Of a stretch of DNA of 64,000 nucleotides, positions 8,731 to 19,987 are shown in pieces. Numbering within the stretch: the first letter of the stretch is position 1; each line of letters starts with the position of its first letter. The stretch spans positions 188,173,577 through 188,237,576 of the forward strand of contig NC_053395.1 of assembly GCF_905171765.1 (NCBI RefSeq). Reading direction: 5' to 3'. The notes under the pieces were generated by a model that was not told where the DNA came from, did not search any database, and saw nothing but the letters and a program-made list of their open reading frames with translations. The DNA is from Bufo bufo (lineage: Eukaryota > Chordata > Amphibia > Anura > Bufonidae). The position numbers and the translations under genes were made by a program.

Positions 8731-11415
8731 TCAGTTTGTCCTCACTCTCAACGGGTGTAAAAAAGGCCCCATTTTGGAACGGTAGCGAGTGTCCAACAAG
8801 GTGGAGAGCCAGAAGTCATCCCTCTGCCGAATGCTGACAATTCGGCTGTCACTATGCAAGCAAGTGAGCATGCGGGCCATTTGTGCAAGTAACTCGGAGG
8901 GACTCCGTGCCTCCATCTCCACTGCATACTGCCACGGTGTGTCTGGGTCCTCTTCCTCATCTTCCTCATCGCCTTGTAGCTCCTCTAGCTGCTCCTGCTT
9001 CTCCTCTCCTGTCACCTTAGAAAAAACACCCATTTCGCTACACACTGCTTATGCTCCAATGCCCCCCCCCCTCCGGGTCAGCCCCCACAGGGCTCATGTG
9101 GCCGTGAGATCTAGGTGCCACGTCTCCAGTCCCCTGACCAGCCAGATTTACCAGCATCTGTTCCAGGACATGAAGAAGTGGAATGACATTGTTCATCCCG
9201 TAGTCCTGGCGACTGACAAATAACGCGTCCTCCTCAAAGGGCCTGAGCAAACGGCAGGTGTCACGCATGAGCTGCCACTGGCTGACATCGAAGTTACACA
9301 GGGGAGTACTCCTGTCCGCTCGGATCATCAAGAAATCGTTTATGGCCTTTCTCTGTTCGTATAGTCGGTCCAACATATGGAGGGTGGAATTCCAACAGGT
9401 GGAAACGTCGCATATCAGTCTATGTTGGGGGATGCCGTTCTGCCGCTGCAGCTCAAGGAGAGTGTGCTTTGCGGTGTACAAGTGGCTGAAGTGCATGCAA
9501 AGTTTTCTGGCCATTTTTGGGATGTCTTGCAGATGGGTGGAAGACTTCAGGAACAGCTTGACAACCAGATTGAACACGTGTGCCATGCAAGGTGCATGGT
9601 TTAGCCCTCCTTGACGCAGCACCGACACAATGTTCTTCCCGTTGTCAGTCACCATGGTTCCGATTTTGAGTTGTCGCAGAGAAAGCCAGGATTCGATTTC
9701 ATGATGAAGGACACTGAGCAGTTCCTCCTCTGTGTGACTCCGTTCGCCCAGACAAACGAGGTGCAGAACAGAGTGACACTGCTGTGCCCTGCACATGTGG
9801 TATGTTGGAGGGGCACTGTGAATTGTCCCTGCAGTCGAGGCTGAGGACACGGTAGAGGATGAGGAGGCAGAGGCGGACATTGTCGCAGGACCAACAGCGT
9901 GACAACGTGGAGGCGGAGACAGCGTCACCTGGCCAAGTTGCTGGTGTGGCTGTGCAGGAACCACATTCACTCAGTGGGCCGCAAAGGACATGTATTGTCC
10001 CTGACCGTAGTTACAGCTGCACATGTTGGCACTGCCGTGTACTTTGGCAGACACCGACAGGCTCAAGGACTGGCCCACCTTCTGTTCTACATACGTGTGC
10101 AGGGCTGGTACCTCCTTTTTTGCAAAGAAATGATGGCTTGGGACTCTCCACCTCGGCTCGGCACAAGCCATCAGTTCTCTGAAAGGTGCAGAGTCCACCA
10201 CTTGGAAAGGGAGGGACTGCAGCACCAGCAACTTGGCCAGGAGCACATTCAGCTTCTGCGCCGTTGGATGAGTGCACGCATACTGTTGTCTCTTGGCAAT
10301 CGCTTTGGTGATCGATTGCTGACGGAATGACTGACGAGGAGTAGGAGGACGAGGAGCATCAGGACCAGCAGATGATGGGAAGGACAGACAGCTCCCTTCG
10401 TCCGAGGTGGTGAAGCATTGACTGCCTGAAATCGGGTGCGTGCCACTGGGTGATGCAGCGGTTGCTGCGGCAGGCTGGACCACCATATCGAGGCCACGCT
10501 TCTCCCAGGCCACTTTATGGTGACGCTGCATATGCTGACGCAGGGCCATGGTGCCAACAATGGCACCGTGGCCACACTTCACCTTCTGCCCACAGATTCT
10601 ACAAATGGCCATGTTCACCTCCTCCGGCAGCTTAACAAAAAACTGCCAGACATCTGAGTAGGTGATTTTACCCCCAACACTCCGCACTGACTGACTGCTA
10701 CTGTCACTGCTTCCGTGAACCCCTGCACCACTACTTTCCGGCGAAGCGGGTGGTCTACCCCGGGCACGTTTGGCTCCAGGCCTTCAACTGCTTCCACCCT
10801 GCTGACTCCCGGCCACACTAGCGACTTGCTGGCTCCGCCGCTGCCTCACGGGCAAGCTGCCACCCTCTTCTCCTGATGATGATGAAGTCCCTAATTCACC
10901 CGGCTCCCAAGTGTGATCAGCTACATCATCATCATCGAGTACTGTCTGCACGTCACTGATGTCCTCCTCAACGGTCTCTGGGTCAGGAGCCTGACTGCCC
11001 GCAACACCAGCTCCCACGCCACTCTCCTCATCACTACTTGCCCGCCTACCGGAGGAAGCAGAGGATGTCTCCTCCATATCTAGGCTGGCCAGTAGCTGCT
11101 GACTGTCCTCTAGTAGATCGTCCTCGCTGTATAGTGGAGCTGAGCCCATAGCATATAATACTTCTCTGGCTGAGTGAACAGAAAAAGACAGAGGCAGGTT
11201 GAGGACAGGTGAGGGCACAGGGCCTGCTCCTGGGCCATGCCAACTAAGGCTTGTGTCTGACGAACCCACCGACTCTTGGCTGGGGGTGTCTGATGTCACT
11301 GGGCATGAAGTGGATGACCGAGTCCCCTTACTCTGCTGTGACCTGTGCCTACGCCAGAAATATTTAGGCCTCTGCCACTCCCCTGTGCAGGGCCTGGCAC
11401 TTCTCTGTCTGACAT
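8731..11415 (-). pseudogene. hAT transposase, BED-type, 3' truncated pseudogene
   Basis: The likely start is the ATG at 11413-11415 (MSDREVPGPAQGSGRG). In order come a Gly/Arg- then Asp/Glu-rich N-terminus, an AT-hook-like RPGAKRARGRPP stretch and a BED zinc finger (ITYSDVWQFF, CRICGQ, LRQHMQRHH). The RNase-H-like catalytic core follows, with VTDNGKN, CMAHVFNLVV and DVSTCWNST, then an acidic insert and STLLDTRYR. Lesions are a one-base shift near 11300, in-frame stops at 10784-10786 and 9971-9973, and a shift at the homopolymer at 9061-9070. The C-terminal dimerisation block (ERVFS type) is absent, so the element is cut at its 3' end. It lies downstream of tandem 5' repeats on the same strand. 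It once inserted DNA by cut-and-paste and now encodes no functional protein. Confidence 0.83.
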
Positions 11416-11499
11416 ACTATTAGATCAAATAAATAAAAAGGAAATTAAAACAACCCAAAAAGTCTGTAATTTTCTCACTTCACCACACAACGGCTAATA

Positions 11500-11850
11500 A
11501 GCACTAATACACGCCAAAAAGGGCTTTAGTACATATAACTGCAGCGCTGAAAGGTAAATAGGCCTTTATTTTTTCCACTTATACATGCCACAAAAGGCTT
11601 TAGAACATGTAATTGCACCGCTAAACTGCAAATATATATTTTTTGCTACTAATACACACCAAAAAGGGCTTTAGAACATATAACTGCACCGCTGAATGGC
11701 AAATATATTTTTTTGCCACTAATACACGCCAAAAAGGGCTTTAGAACATATAACTGCACCGCTGAACGGCAAATAATTTTTTCCCCCACTAATACACGCC
11801 AAAAAGGGCTTTAGAACATATAACTGCACTGCTGAAGGGCAAATAATATA
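11500..11850. repeat. Tandem repeat of hAT 5' region, unit about 75 bp
   Basis: Units read CACTAATACACGCCAAAAAG then GGCTTTAGAACATATAACTG then CACCGCTGAACGGCAAAT, with a variable T-run. About five copies precede an inserted element. The array lies just upstream of the minus-strand hAT start, so it was probably part of that element's 5' untranslated region. Confidence 0.85.
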
Positions 11851-12630
11851 TACAGGGGGAAAAAATGCCCCTGAGTCTTATGAGGCAAATACTAATGAGC
11901 GCTTCCATTATGGAAGAGGACCAGGAAACGGTGAAGGCTCTGTACTCACCACTTCCTGGTCCGTGGCTGTCGGCTGTGCAGTGGCTGCGCACAGCGTGAG
12001 GGTGCTCTATGACCTCACGCTGTGCTTGCCAATTCACAGCACAGCCGGTGGCAGGATGAAGAGGATTTCGCTGGAGGAGAGGAGCGGTGACGTCAGGAGC
12101 GGGAAAGGTAAGTGCTTCTTTATTTTATTCCATATGAGGCTGATGGCAGCTAATATAAGGCTTCTAGTGGCTGATGTAACATGGCTGGGGGCTGGTGACA
12201 GGCAATAGGGGCTGATATAACGCTGCTAAGGGGCTGGTGAGAGGCAATGGGGGCTGATATAAGGCTGCTGGGGGCTGGTAAGAGGCAATGGGGGCTGATA
12301 TGGGGCTAATGAGAGGCAATGGGGGCTGAAGAGAGGCTGCTGGGGGCTGGTGAGAGGCATATGGGGGGGCTGATGAGAGGCATGAGAGCTGATATGAGGC
12401 ATATGGGGGCTGATGAGAAGCATGGGGCTCTTATCTGAGGTCTGATTGGGGGTCATTCACATTAGGGTCTGATTGGGGGTCTGATCAGAGGTCTTATTAA
12501 CATTAGGGGTTTTATTGGGGGTCTGACCAGAGGTCTAATGAAAAATATTTTTTTTCTTATTGTCCTTCTCTAAAACCTAGGTGCGTCTTATGGGCCAGTG
12601 TGTCTTATAGGGGGAAAAATACTGTATTTT
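11851..12630. mobile_element. DNA element inserted in the tandem array
   Basis: It interrupts the repeat array. Inner ends are ATACAGGGGGAAAAAATG on the left and AGGGGGAAAAATACTGTAT on the right, both near a TAGTCTTAT/GTCTTATGGG block. They resemble short-ended miniature elements with TA-rich targets. There is no coding sequence. It carries a GGGGCTG minisatellite (12180-12420). Confidence 0.5.
12180..12420 (+). repeat. GGGGCTGATATAAGGC minisatellite
   Basis: Imperfect units of about 33-36 bp contain GGGGGCTGATATAAGGCTGC and GGTGAGAGGCAATG. About seven copies lie within the inserted element. Confidence 0.75.
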
Positions 12631-13247
12631 TTTGCCACTAATACACACCAAAAAGGGCTTTAGAACATATAACTGCACCGCTGAACAGCAAATAGGCCCT
12701 TATTTTTTCCACCTATACACGCCACAAAAGGCTTTAGAACATATAACTACACTGCTGAACGGCAAATAATATATATTTTTTGGCCACCAATACACGCCAA
12801 AAAGGGCTTTAGAACATATTAACTGCACCGCTGAACAGAAAATAATATATATTTTTTAGCCACTAATACATGCCAAAAGGGACTTTAGAACATATAACTG
12901 CACCGCTGAACGGCAAATATATTTTTTTGTCACTAATACACACCAAAAAGTACTGTAATTTTCTCACTTCACCACACAACGGCAAATACTTTTTTTGTGC
13001 CACTAATACACGCAAAAAAAGTTTCAGAACATATAACTGCACCACTGAACGGCAAATAAAATATATTTTTTTGCCACTAATACACGCCAAAAAGGGCTTT
13101 ACAACATATAACTGCACCGCTGAACGGCAAATATATTTTTTTGTCACTAATACACGCCAAAAAGTGCTGTAATTTTCTCACTTCACCACACAACGGCTAA
13201 TAAGGCCTTTTTTCCCACTAATACAAGCCAAAAAATGCTTTAGAACA
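12631..13247. repeat. Continuation of the hAT 5' tandem array
   Basis: This has the same 75-bp unit as 11500-11850, with at least seven more copies. Some carry a TGTAATTTTCTCACTTCACC variant that also occurs near 11465. It is ended by the Tc1 insertion at 13250. Confidence 0.85.
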
Positions 13248-13361
13248 TACAGGTCCTTCTCAAAAAATTAGCATATTGTGATAAAGTTCATTATTTTCTG
13301 TAATGTACTGATAAACATTAGACTTTCATATATTTTAGATTCATTACACACAACTGAAGTA

Positions 13362-15102
13362 AATTATAAAATGGATAGACCAGGCACTCAGTATATGTTA
13401 CTAAAATGAGATATTTATTTCACACAATGATAAAAAGGTAAAATTAATAAAGTTAGTCCATCTGGACAGAAAATGTGACAATATAATGTATCAACAACAA
13501 TAACAAATATAGCATCAATAATAATGCAACAGTGTAGCACAAGTGGCAAAAGAAAAAAAGGTGATAAATCGCAATCAATAACGATATTTGGATCCAAAAT
13601 ATGTGACTATGGAATTAGGTTGATCGCAAAAATAGCAGCATCGATAGTTCCTTATAGAGAAATAGCAGCATAGATAGTTCCTTATAGAGAAATAGCAGCT
13701 TAGATAGTTCCTTATAGAGAATCGTAAGGTGGTCTCCCAATCCAGGAAATTTAGGTAAAGACAGTTCCGCTCCTACCTCGTAAAGCTGTAGAAAAAGTTA
13801 ATAGTTCGCCGATCCTTTCGGTTTTTGCAAACTGACCCCAGGTACGAAACAGTAAGCGCTCGTGGTGGCGTCCCACTCTAGTCGCTTTGTTTCTCTAGGA
13901 TATTGACTCCCCGATCGGTGAACAAGTCCGTAACAGCTGACTCTGAATCCAGTATCGTCAGCGTACTTGGTGGAGTCGGGTGAGGTGTTTGCAGAGCTTT
14001 ACTTCAGAGGTCTGTTCAGATCCAGGGAAAATTTTTCCAGCATGCCGGTACAAGGTTCGTCCCATACGCGTTTTGGGGTGTGCCCCTTCCTCAGTGGTGA
14101 CCTTGTGTCATTTCCCCTCCTTTTATAGTGCAATCCTAGAGAATTTCAAAGGCTGGACCGGAATAACAATGATACCTTGGTAAATACAAAAACCCGGATT
14201 TGCTTAGCTGCGATTTCTTATGCATTTCCCATACGGTTTATATTCTAAAAATGCGTTTTTTGTGCAAACACTGCTTAAAAACAATTCATAAGACAATCAA
14301 TAATATAAAATGTGAAATTTAAATAGAATAAATGGTAAAAATATCGATTATACTTCAATTTATGCTAAAATGAATTCTAATGAATGTTCTCAATGCATAT
14401 CGAACCCATAATATAACCATGTATACAAAGGATCTATGATCGTGCCATAGTTTATCTGATTAATCCAGATGTCATAGCCTAGAGAAACAAAGCGACTAGA
14501 CCAAGGTAATATTGCGCAAGTGAGTGGGACGCCACCACGAGCGCTTACTGTTTCGTACCTGGGGTCAGTTTGCAAAAACCGAAAGGATCGGCGAACTATT
14601 AACTTTTTCTACAGCTTTACGAGGTAGGAGCGGAACTGTCTTTACCTAAATTTCCTGGATTGGGAGACCACCTTACGATTCTCTATAAGGAACTATCTAT
14701 GCTGCTATTTCTCTATAAGGAACTATCTATGCTGCTATTTTTGCGATCAACCTAATTCCATAGTCACATATTTTGGATCCAAATATCGTTATTGATTGCG
14801 ATTTATCACCTTTTTTTCTTTTGCCACTTGTGCTACACTGTTGCATTATTATTGCTGCTATATTTGTTATTGTTGTTGATACATTATATTGTCACATTTT
14901 CTGTCCAGATGGACTAACTTTATCAATTTTACCTTTTTATCATTGTGTGAAATAAATATCTCATTTTAGTAACATATACTGAGTGCCTGGTCTATCCATT
15001 TTATAATTTACTACTTGTTTGTGGCTGGGTGGGCCACTTAGACCAAGAGCACCTACTCCATCTTGTCCAGCTGAAGTGATCCACAGATAATTTACTGCTA
15101 CT
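13362..15102. mobile_element. Penelope-like insertion with inverted arms and 13-bp target duplication
   Basis: CACAACTGAAGTA flanks it exactly (13349-13361 and 15103-15115). Two arms of about 530 bp (13362-13900 and 14478-15009) are inverted copies differing by a 24-bp indel and by three versus two copies of a CTTATAGAGAAATAGCAGC unit. A 0.58-kb loop and a 93-bp unpaired tail complete it. Inverted pseudo-LTRs plus tail and a long target duplication fit Penelope-like elements. No reverse transcriptase is present, so class assignment is by structure only. Confidence 0.55.
14050..14105 (-). other. Degenerate hammerhead-like motif
   Basis: On the minus strand CTGAGGA is followed by a GGGG-CACA-CCCC stem and then AAAACGCG. 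This recalls the CUGANGA / stem II / GAAA core of hammerhead ribozymes known in Penelope-like repeats. The GAAA box is AAAA here and I could not place the cleavage triplet, so activity is unlikely. Confidence 0.33.
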
Positions 15103-15279
15103 CACAACTGAAGTAGTTCAAGCCTTTTCTTGTTTTAATATTGATGATTTTGGCATACAGCTCATGAAAACCCAAAATTCCTATCTCCAAAAAATAGCAT
15201 ATTTCATCCGACCAATAAAAGAAAAGTGTTTTTAATACAAAAAAAGTCAACCTTCAAATAATTAAGTTCAGTTATGCAC

Positions 15280-16274
15280 TCAATACTTGGTCGGGAATCC
15301 TTTTGCAGAAATGACTGCTTCAATGCGGCGTGGCATGGAGGCAATCAGCCTGTGGCACTGCTGAGGTGTTATGGAGGCCCAGGATGCTTCGATAGCGGCC
15401 TTAAGCTCATCCAGAGTGTTAGGTCTTGCATCTCTCAACTTTCTCTTCCCAATATCCCACAGATTCTCTATGGGGTTCAGGTCAGGAGAGTTGGCAGGCC
15501 AATTGAGCACAGTAATACCATGGCCAGTAAACCATTTACCAGTGGTTTTGGCACTGTGAGCAGGTGCCAGGTCGCGCTGAAAAATGAAATCTTCATCTCC
15601 ATAAAGCTTTTCAGCAGATGGAAGCATGAAGTGCTCCAAAATCTCCTGATAGCTAGCTGCATTGACCCTGCCCTTGATAAAACACAGTGGACCAACACCA
15701 GCAGCTGACATGGCACCCCAGACCATCACTGACTGTGGGTACTTGACACTGGACTTCAGGCATTTTGGCATTTCCCTCTCCCCAGTCTTCCTCCAGACTC
15801 TGGCACCTTGATTTCCGAATGACATGCAAAATTTGCTTTCATCCGAAAAAAGTACTTTGGACCACTGAGCAACAGTCCAGTGCTGCTTCTGGTCAGGCGC
15901 TTCTGCCGCTGTTTCTGGTTCAAAAGTGGCTTGACCTGGGGAATGCGGCACCTGTAGCCCATTTCCTGCACACGCCTGTACACGGTGGCTCTGGATGTTT
16001 CTACTCCAGACTCAGTCCACTGCTTCCGCAGGTCCCCCAAGGTCTAGAATTGGTCCTTCTCCACAATCTTCCTCAGGGTCCGGTCACCTCTTCTCGTTGT
16101 GCAGCGTTTTCTGCCACACTTTTTCCTTCCCACAGACTTCCCACTGAGGTGCCTTGATACAGCACTCTGGGAACAGCCTATTCGTTCAGAAATTTCTTTC
16201 TGTGTCTTACCCTCTTGCTTGAGGGTGTCAATGATGGCCTTCTGGACAGCAGTCAGGTTGGCAGTCTTACCCAT
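15280..16274 (-). pseudogene. Tc1-like DD34E transposase, broken
   Basis: The start MGKTANLTAVQKAIID is followed by paired helix-turn-helix DNA-binding domains (KEISERIGCSQSAVSRHL, then RATVYRRVQEMGY). The catalytic blocks are LFSDESKF, FQRDLAPAHSA and [12 protein letters not shown]. There are 34 residues between the second Asp and the Glu, giving DD34E. There is an in-frame stop at 16044-16046 after KDQF, and a frameshifting deletion between about 15890 and 15950, so no protein is made. Total length without lesions would be about 330 residues, normal for Tc1. The upstream neighbour is the Penelope-like insertion, which lies outside the coding part. Confidence 0.88.
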
Positions 16275-16534
16275 GATTGTGGTTTTGAGTAATGAACCAG
16301 GCTGGGAGTTTTTAAAAGCCTCAGGAATCTTTTGCAGGTGTTTAGAGTTAATTAGTTGATTCAGATGATTAGGTTAATAGCTCATTTAGAGAACCTTTTC
16401 ATGATATGCTAATTTTTGGAGATAGGAATTTGGGGTTTTCATGAGCTGTATGCCAAAATCATCAATATTAAAACAAGAAAAGGCTTGAACTACTTCAGTT
16501 GTGTGTAATGAATCTAAAATATATGAAAGTATAA

Positions 16535-16985
16535 TGGCAATTTGGGTCCCCAGTCAGTGCAGCAAGGTGTAAAAGGATTGTTCCTATTACCCAGGCTGTA
16601 AACTCTGCTACTGAACTCTGTTCTGCTTCAATACTGTGGAATGATTCCTCCCTATCCTTTCCCTGAACTTCTTTACAGCAAAATAAAAGTTTTAAAGTCT
16701 TTATTACCACTGTCCCTAGCGCCTGCTGACGTCTCTCCCTGCACTAAGTACACTGGAAAATGGCTGAATCCAAGATGGCTGAGGCTATTTATAGGGCTGT
16801 GACATCACAGGGCTGATTGGCTGCATGCATGGCATTGTGGGTGATCCCTCGTTCCCAGAGTTCCTTGCTCCATGTCTTAACACGTGCAGCAGCCATTTTA
16901 GGAAAAATGTGATTCGTTACCACGAAGCGTGAGGAAATTTCTTGTCTCTGCAGTTTGACAAAAAAATATATCTTAGTGTACTACT
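16535..16985 (-). mobile_element. Probable outer 5' end of the minus-strand hAT element
   Basis: This sequence resumes where the tandem array was cut by Tc1. It contains TGACATCACAGGG, a GGCTGCATGCATGGC palindrome and GATTCGTTACCACGAAGCG. The last resembles hAT-type GAGCGAA ends in this window. Assigning it to the hAT at 8731-11415 is inference from position. Confidence 0.35.
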
Positions 16986-18430
16986 TTTCCATCATCCCCC
17001 CATCTTCTGGACAAATCATCCTACCACCCCAATATTATACTGCAGAAACAGATAAACCCCCTGATACTAGTACCACACAGATAGTGCCCTTTAATAATTA
17101 TTGGCACACAGTGTCCTAAAATAACTGCGCCCAGCAAATAGTGTCCCTGACACCAATAGTGTAAACATAACGTCCCCCAAAAATATTTGTAGTAAGCTGA
17201 TACTGTGCCAGGGTGCCCCCACTGTAATAGTGCTCCCGAAAGTCCCACCAATAGTAATAATTCTCTGCTAGAGCACACATGGTAGTAATAGTGCTCCAAC
17301 AGTGCCCCCAACATGTCCCCACTGTGCCCCAGAAGTAATAATGCTCCCATAGTGCCCATACTAGTAATCATGTTCCCCATAGCCCCCCAGTAGTAATAAA
17401 GCCCACCATAATGCCCCCAGTAGTAATAATTCTCCTTATAATGTGACAGTACAAAAAATGCCCCCTTATAATGTGTGCCAGTGCACAAAATACCCCCTTT
17501 TAATGCCCCCAGTTAAGCTAATGTCCCCATAGTGCCCCCATAATGTGCCAGTATAAAATACCCCTATATAGTGCCCCCAGTAAATGCCCCCATAGTGATC
17601 CTCTCCCCCCTTCCTCCTAGTGCCCCCCATAATTTACCAGTACAAAATGCCCCATATATAATGCTCCAGTAGATGTCCTCAGTGTCCCCCATAATTTGCA
17701 AGTATAAAATACCCCTTCTTAGTGCGCCCCAAAGATGACCCCATAGTACTCCTCTCCCCCCTTCCCCATACAGGCTCGGACTGGCCCACAGGGGTTCAGG
17801 GGAATCCCCTGGTGGGCCCCTGGGCTAGGTGGGCCCCTAGTCTCCCACCCCCTGCACAAGTGGCACATAACACAGTAGACTTACTGTACTACATACATAT
17901 ATTTAATGTACAGCACCTCAACCAGCCTATGTTCATATAAAAAAACTAAAATTATTATATTATTATATTTGAATGCATCCGTACGGTGGGCCCCCAAAAT
18001 AAATTTGACTAGTGGGCCCTAGGTACCCCAGTCCAACACTGTCCCCATAGTACCCACCATAATGTGTCCCAGTATAAAATGCCCCTATACAGAGCCCCCC
18101 ATATAAAATACCCCTTCTTTGAGGCCTCAGTAGATGACCCCATAGTGTTCCTCCCCCCCTTCTCCCATAGTGCCCCCCATTATAAAATACCCCTTCATTG
18201 TGACCTCAGTAGATGCCCACATATTGCCACCCAAAAATTTGCCAGTAAAAAATGCCCCCATAGTGCCCCCCCCATAATGTGCCAGTAAGAAGTGCCCCCA
18301 TAGATGCCCACCAATAATGTGCCAGTAAGAAGTGCCCCCCATAGATGCCCCCCAATAATGTGCCAGTAACAAGTGCCCCCCCAATCATGTGCCAGTAACA
18401 AGTGCCCCCACAGCGCTTCTGTACCATATT
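16986..18430. repeat. Unexpanded relative of the minisatellite-bearing repeat
   Basis: 17390-17560 matches 4385-4510 block by block (CCCACCATAATGCCCCC, AGTAGTAATAATTCTCC, TTATAATGTGACAGT, AGCTAATGTCCCCATAGTG). It has only irregular CCCCATAATGTGCCAGTA units instead of the 1-kb array. A short run of about 40-bp units lies at 18236-18412. A clean hAT miniature insertion lies at 17771. Confidence 0.65.
17771..18041. mobile_element. hAT miniature element with perfect 8-bp target duplication
   Basis: TCCCCATA flanks both ends (17763-17770 and 18042-18049). The termini are CAGGCTCGGACTGG and, inverted, CAGTGTTGGACTGG. The 271-bp interior is non-coding, with GGGCCC-rich ends and an AT-rich middle. 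The related end at 42941-43024 shows it is a family. Confidence 0.85.
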
Positions 18431-18967
18431 AAAAAAAATTAACTGACATACTTGCCTTACAACTTATCTCTGACGTCATCACACCGCCTGCACCAGCCTC
18501 TGATAGGCCTAGCGCCTGCAGCCCATCAGAGGAACGGGGAAGGAAGATGCCTCTCCCCTGCCCCGCAGCATCCATCTGTATCGCACTCATCTCCCTGTGC
18601 CCTGCCGCCCCCCACTTGTCACCAGGGCCTCGTTCGCCTCACCTCCCCTAATTGGAGGTGTGGGCCTAGTCGGGACTCTCCCCCAATGGTACATGTTAGG
18701 AGAAATAAAGATTGAGCTGTTGGATTTCAACATGCCTGGTCCTTTAGCCAGAGGTGTCTGGCAGCGGTTTACTTCCACCCCCCTTCTTCACTTAGTTTTT
18801 AGAAAAAATCAAAGCAAATTTGGTTTGTCCTAGCCCATAAATGGCCTTGACTTATGTATGTCTAGGATAGGGCTTAAATGCCCCACAATTGACCAACATG
18901 TATTGATAAGTATGGGTCATAAGGAATAATTATCACACCTCTGTCTAAAGTGCATGGGAATCTTTAA
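18431..18967. other. No gene seen
   Basis: The first 280 bases are a CpG-containing tail of the preceding repeat. The remainder shows no recognisable structure. Confidence 0.4.
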
Positions 18968-19379
18968 GGGGAGACATGAGCTCTCCTGACATGTCTGTTT
19001 TATTGACTACTTGCATTCCCTGTGTATTAACTTTTCTGGATCATCTATTCTTACGACTTTTTGTTGTGCCACTTGATTATTATTCCTGCTAAAAGTTATG
19101 GATAAATTGCTAGCAGTTTGGACTCAAGGTCCAGCTGGGTGTTACCAGTTGGGGGGTGTCCCTGCACAGTCTGACACTGGCAGCACTGACTGGATAGAGT
19201 CAATCTGTGAAGGGACACCCCCCAACTGGTAACACCTGGCTGGACCTGCACTGCAAACTGCAAGGTATCATGGAATGGCACAACATATATTCATAAGAAT
19301 AGATGCTCTAGAACTGTTATTACACGGGGAATGCAAGTAGTTACTAAAACAGACATATCAGGAGGGGTGACAGGTCCTC
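18968..19379. mobile_element. Palindromic miniature element with TTTAA flanks
   Basis: It is flanked by TTTAA (18963-18967 and 19380-19384). Arms pair over most of the 412 bp: TGTCTGTTTTATTGACTAC with GTAGTTACTAAAACAGACA, and CCAGTTGGGGGGTGTCCCT with its inverse. The TTAA core in the flanks suggests piggyBac-type mobilisation. Confidence 0.72.
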
Positions 19380-19384
19380 TTTAA

Positions 19385-19834
19385 ATGGTATGTGTCATCT
19401 GAAAATGACATATTGCTTAATTTATGTTTTATGGTAGACATTATTTTAAAGATTTTTGGTGGTTATTTTTAATTTTCCATATGAATATCTATTTTTTTTT
19501 AAATCCAAAAATTCTGCAGTTTTCACACGGACCACTAGGCCTAATAATAGGCGTCACTTCTTGTCTGTACAGATCACTTTATTGCAGTTATCTGCTTATC
19601 ATTACAGGCAGGATTAGAATGACAGATATCACTTATGTATAGACAACACAGGACTCACCGTTCACAATAGGCGGTATCACAGCTTATCTATTCTCTCCTG
19701 ACCTCTGCACAGGACAAATATCATGCCTAGAAAACTCTCCCACAGAAGTCAGCGAGTCAGCTCTTGTCCATTGTGTCTACAGCTCATGCAGGCTGCTGTA
19801 AAGCAGATCTCTAAATGCTGTTAAGAACAGCTCA
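19385..19834. other. No gene seen
   Basis: AT-rich DNA that runs into the likely LINE 5' end (AAGATGGCCGCCCC at 19839). Nothing else is recognised. Confidence 0.4.
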
Positions 19835-19956
19835 GGCAAGATGGCCGCCCCCCATAATCATGTTCAGGAAATAGAATTTAAAAATCTACAATCAGAAAAT
19901 AAAAACAGATTAGAAAAACAGGATATGTGTCACTATCTGGTTTTAACTAGCAGATA

Positions 19957-19985
19957 CAGTTGCAAGAAAAAGTATGTGAACCCTT
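19957..19985 (+). mobile_element. Isolated Tc1 terminal inverted repeat
   Basis: CAGTTGCAAGAAAAAGTATG plus TGAACCCTT directly after TA (19955-19956) matches the end of the Tc1 copy at 59156 (CAGTTACAAGAATAAGTATG). LINE ORF1 sequence follows at once, so the rest of this Tc1 copy is missing. Confidence 0.65.
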
Positions 19986-19987
19986 CC

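Larger units (their letters stand above)
13250..16530 (-). mobile_element. DD34E Tc1-like element, interrupted and missing one end
   Basis: The left end CAGGTCCTTCTCAAAAAATT follows a TA (13248-13249). An internal copy of the AAAAATTAGCATATT motif appears near 15185 and 16405. The right inverted repeat is gone, and sequence changes at about 16530. A Penelope-like insertion splits the left part at 13362-15102. The transposase is on the minus strand. Confidence 0.82.

Noticed and set aside
17021..17488. 155-codon frame rich in Tyr/Trp/Gly on the minus strand
   Set aside because: This is low-complexity translation of GCCCCCATAGTAATAA-type repeat DNA. The same family elsewhere gives different frames.
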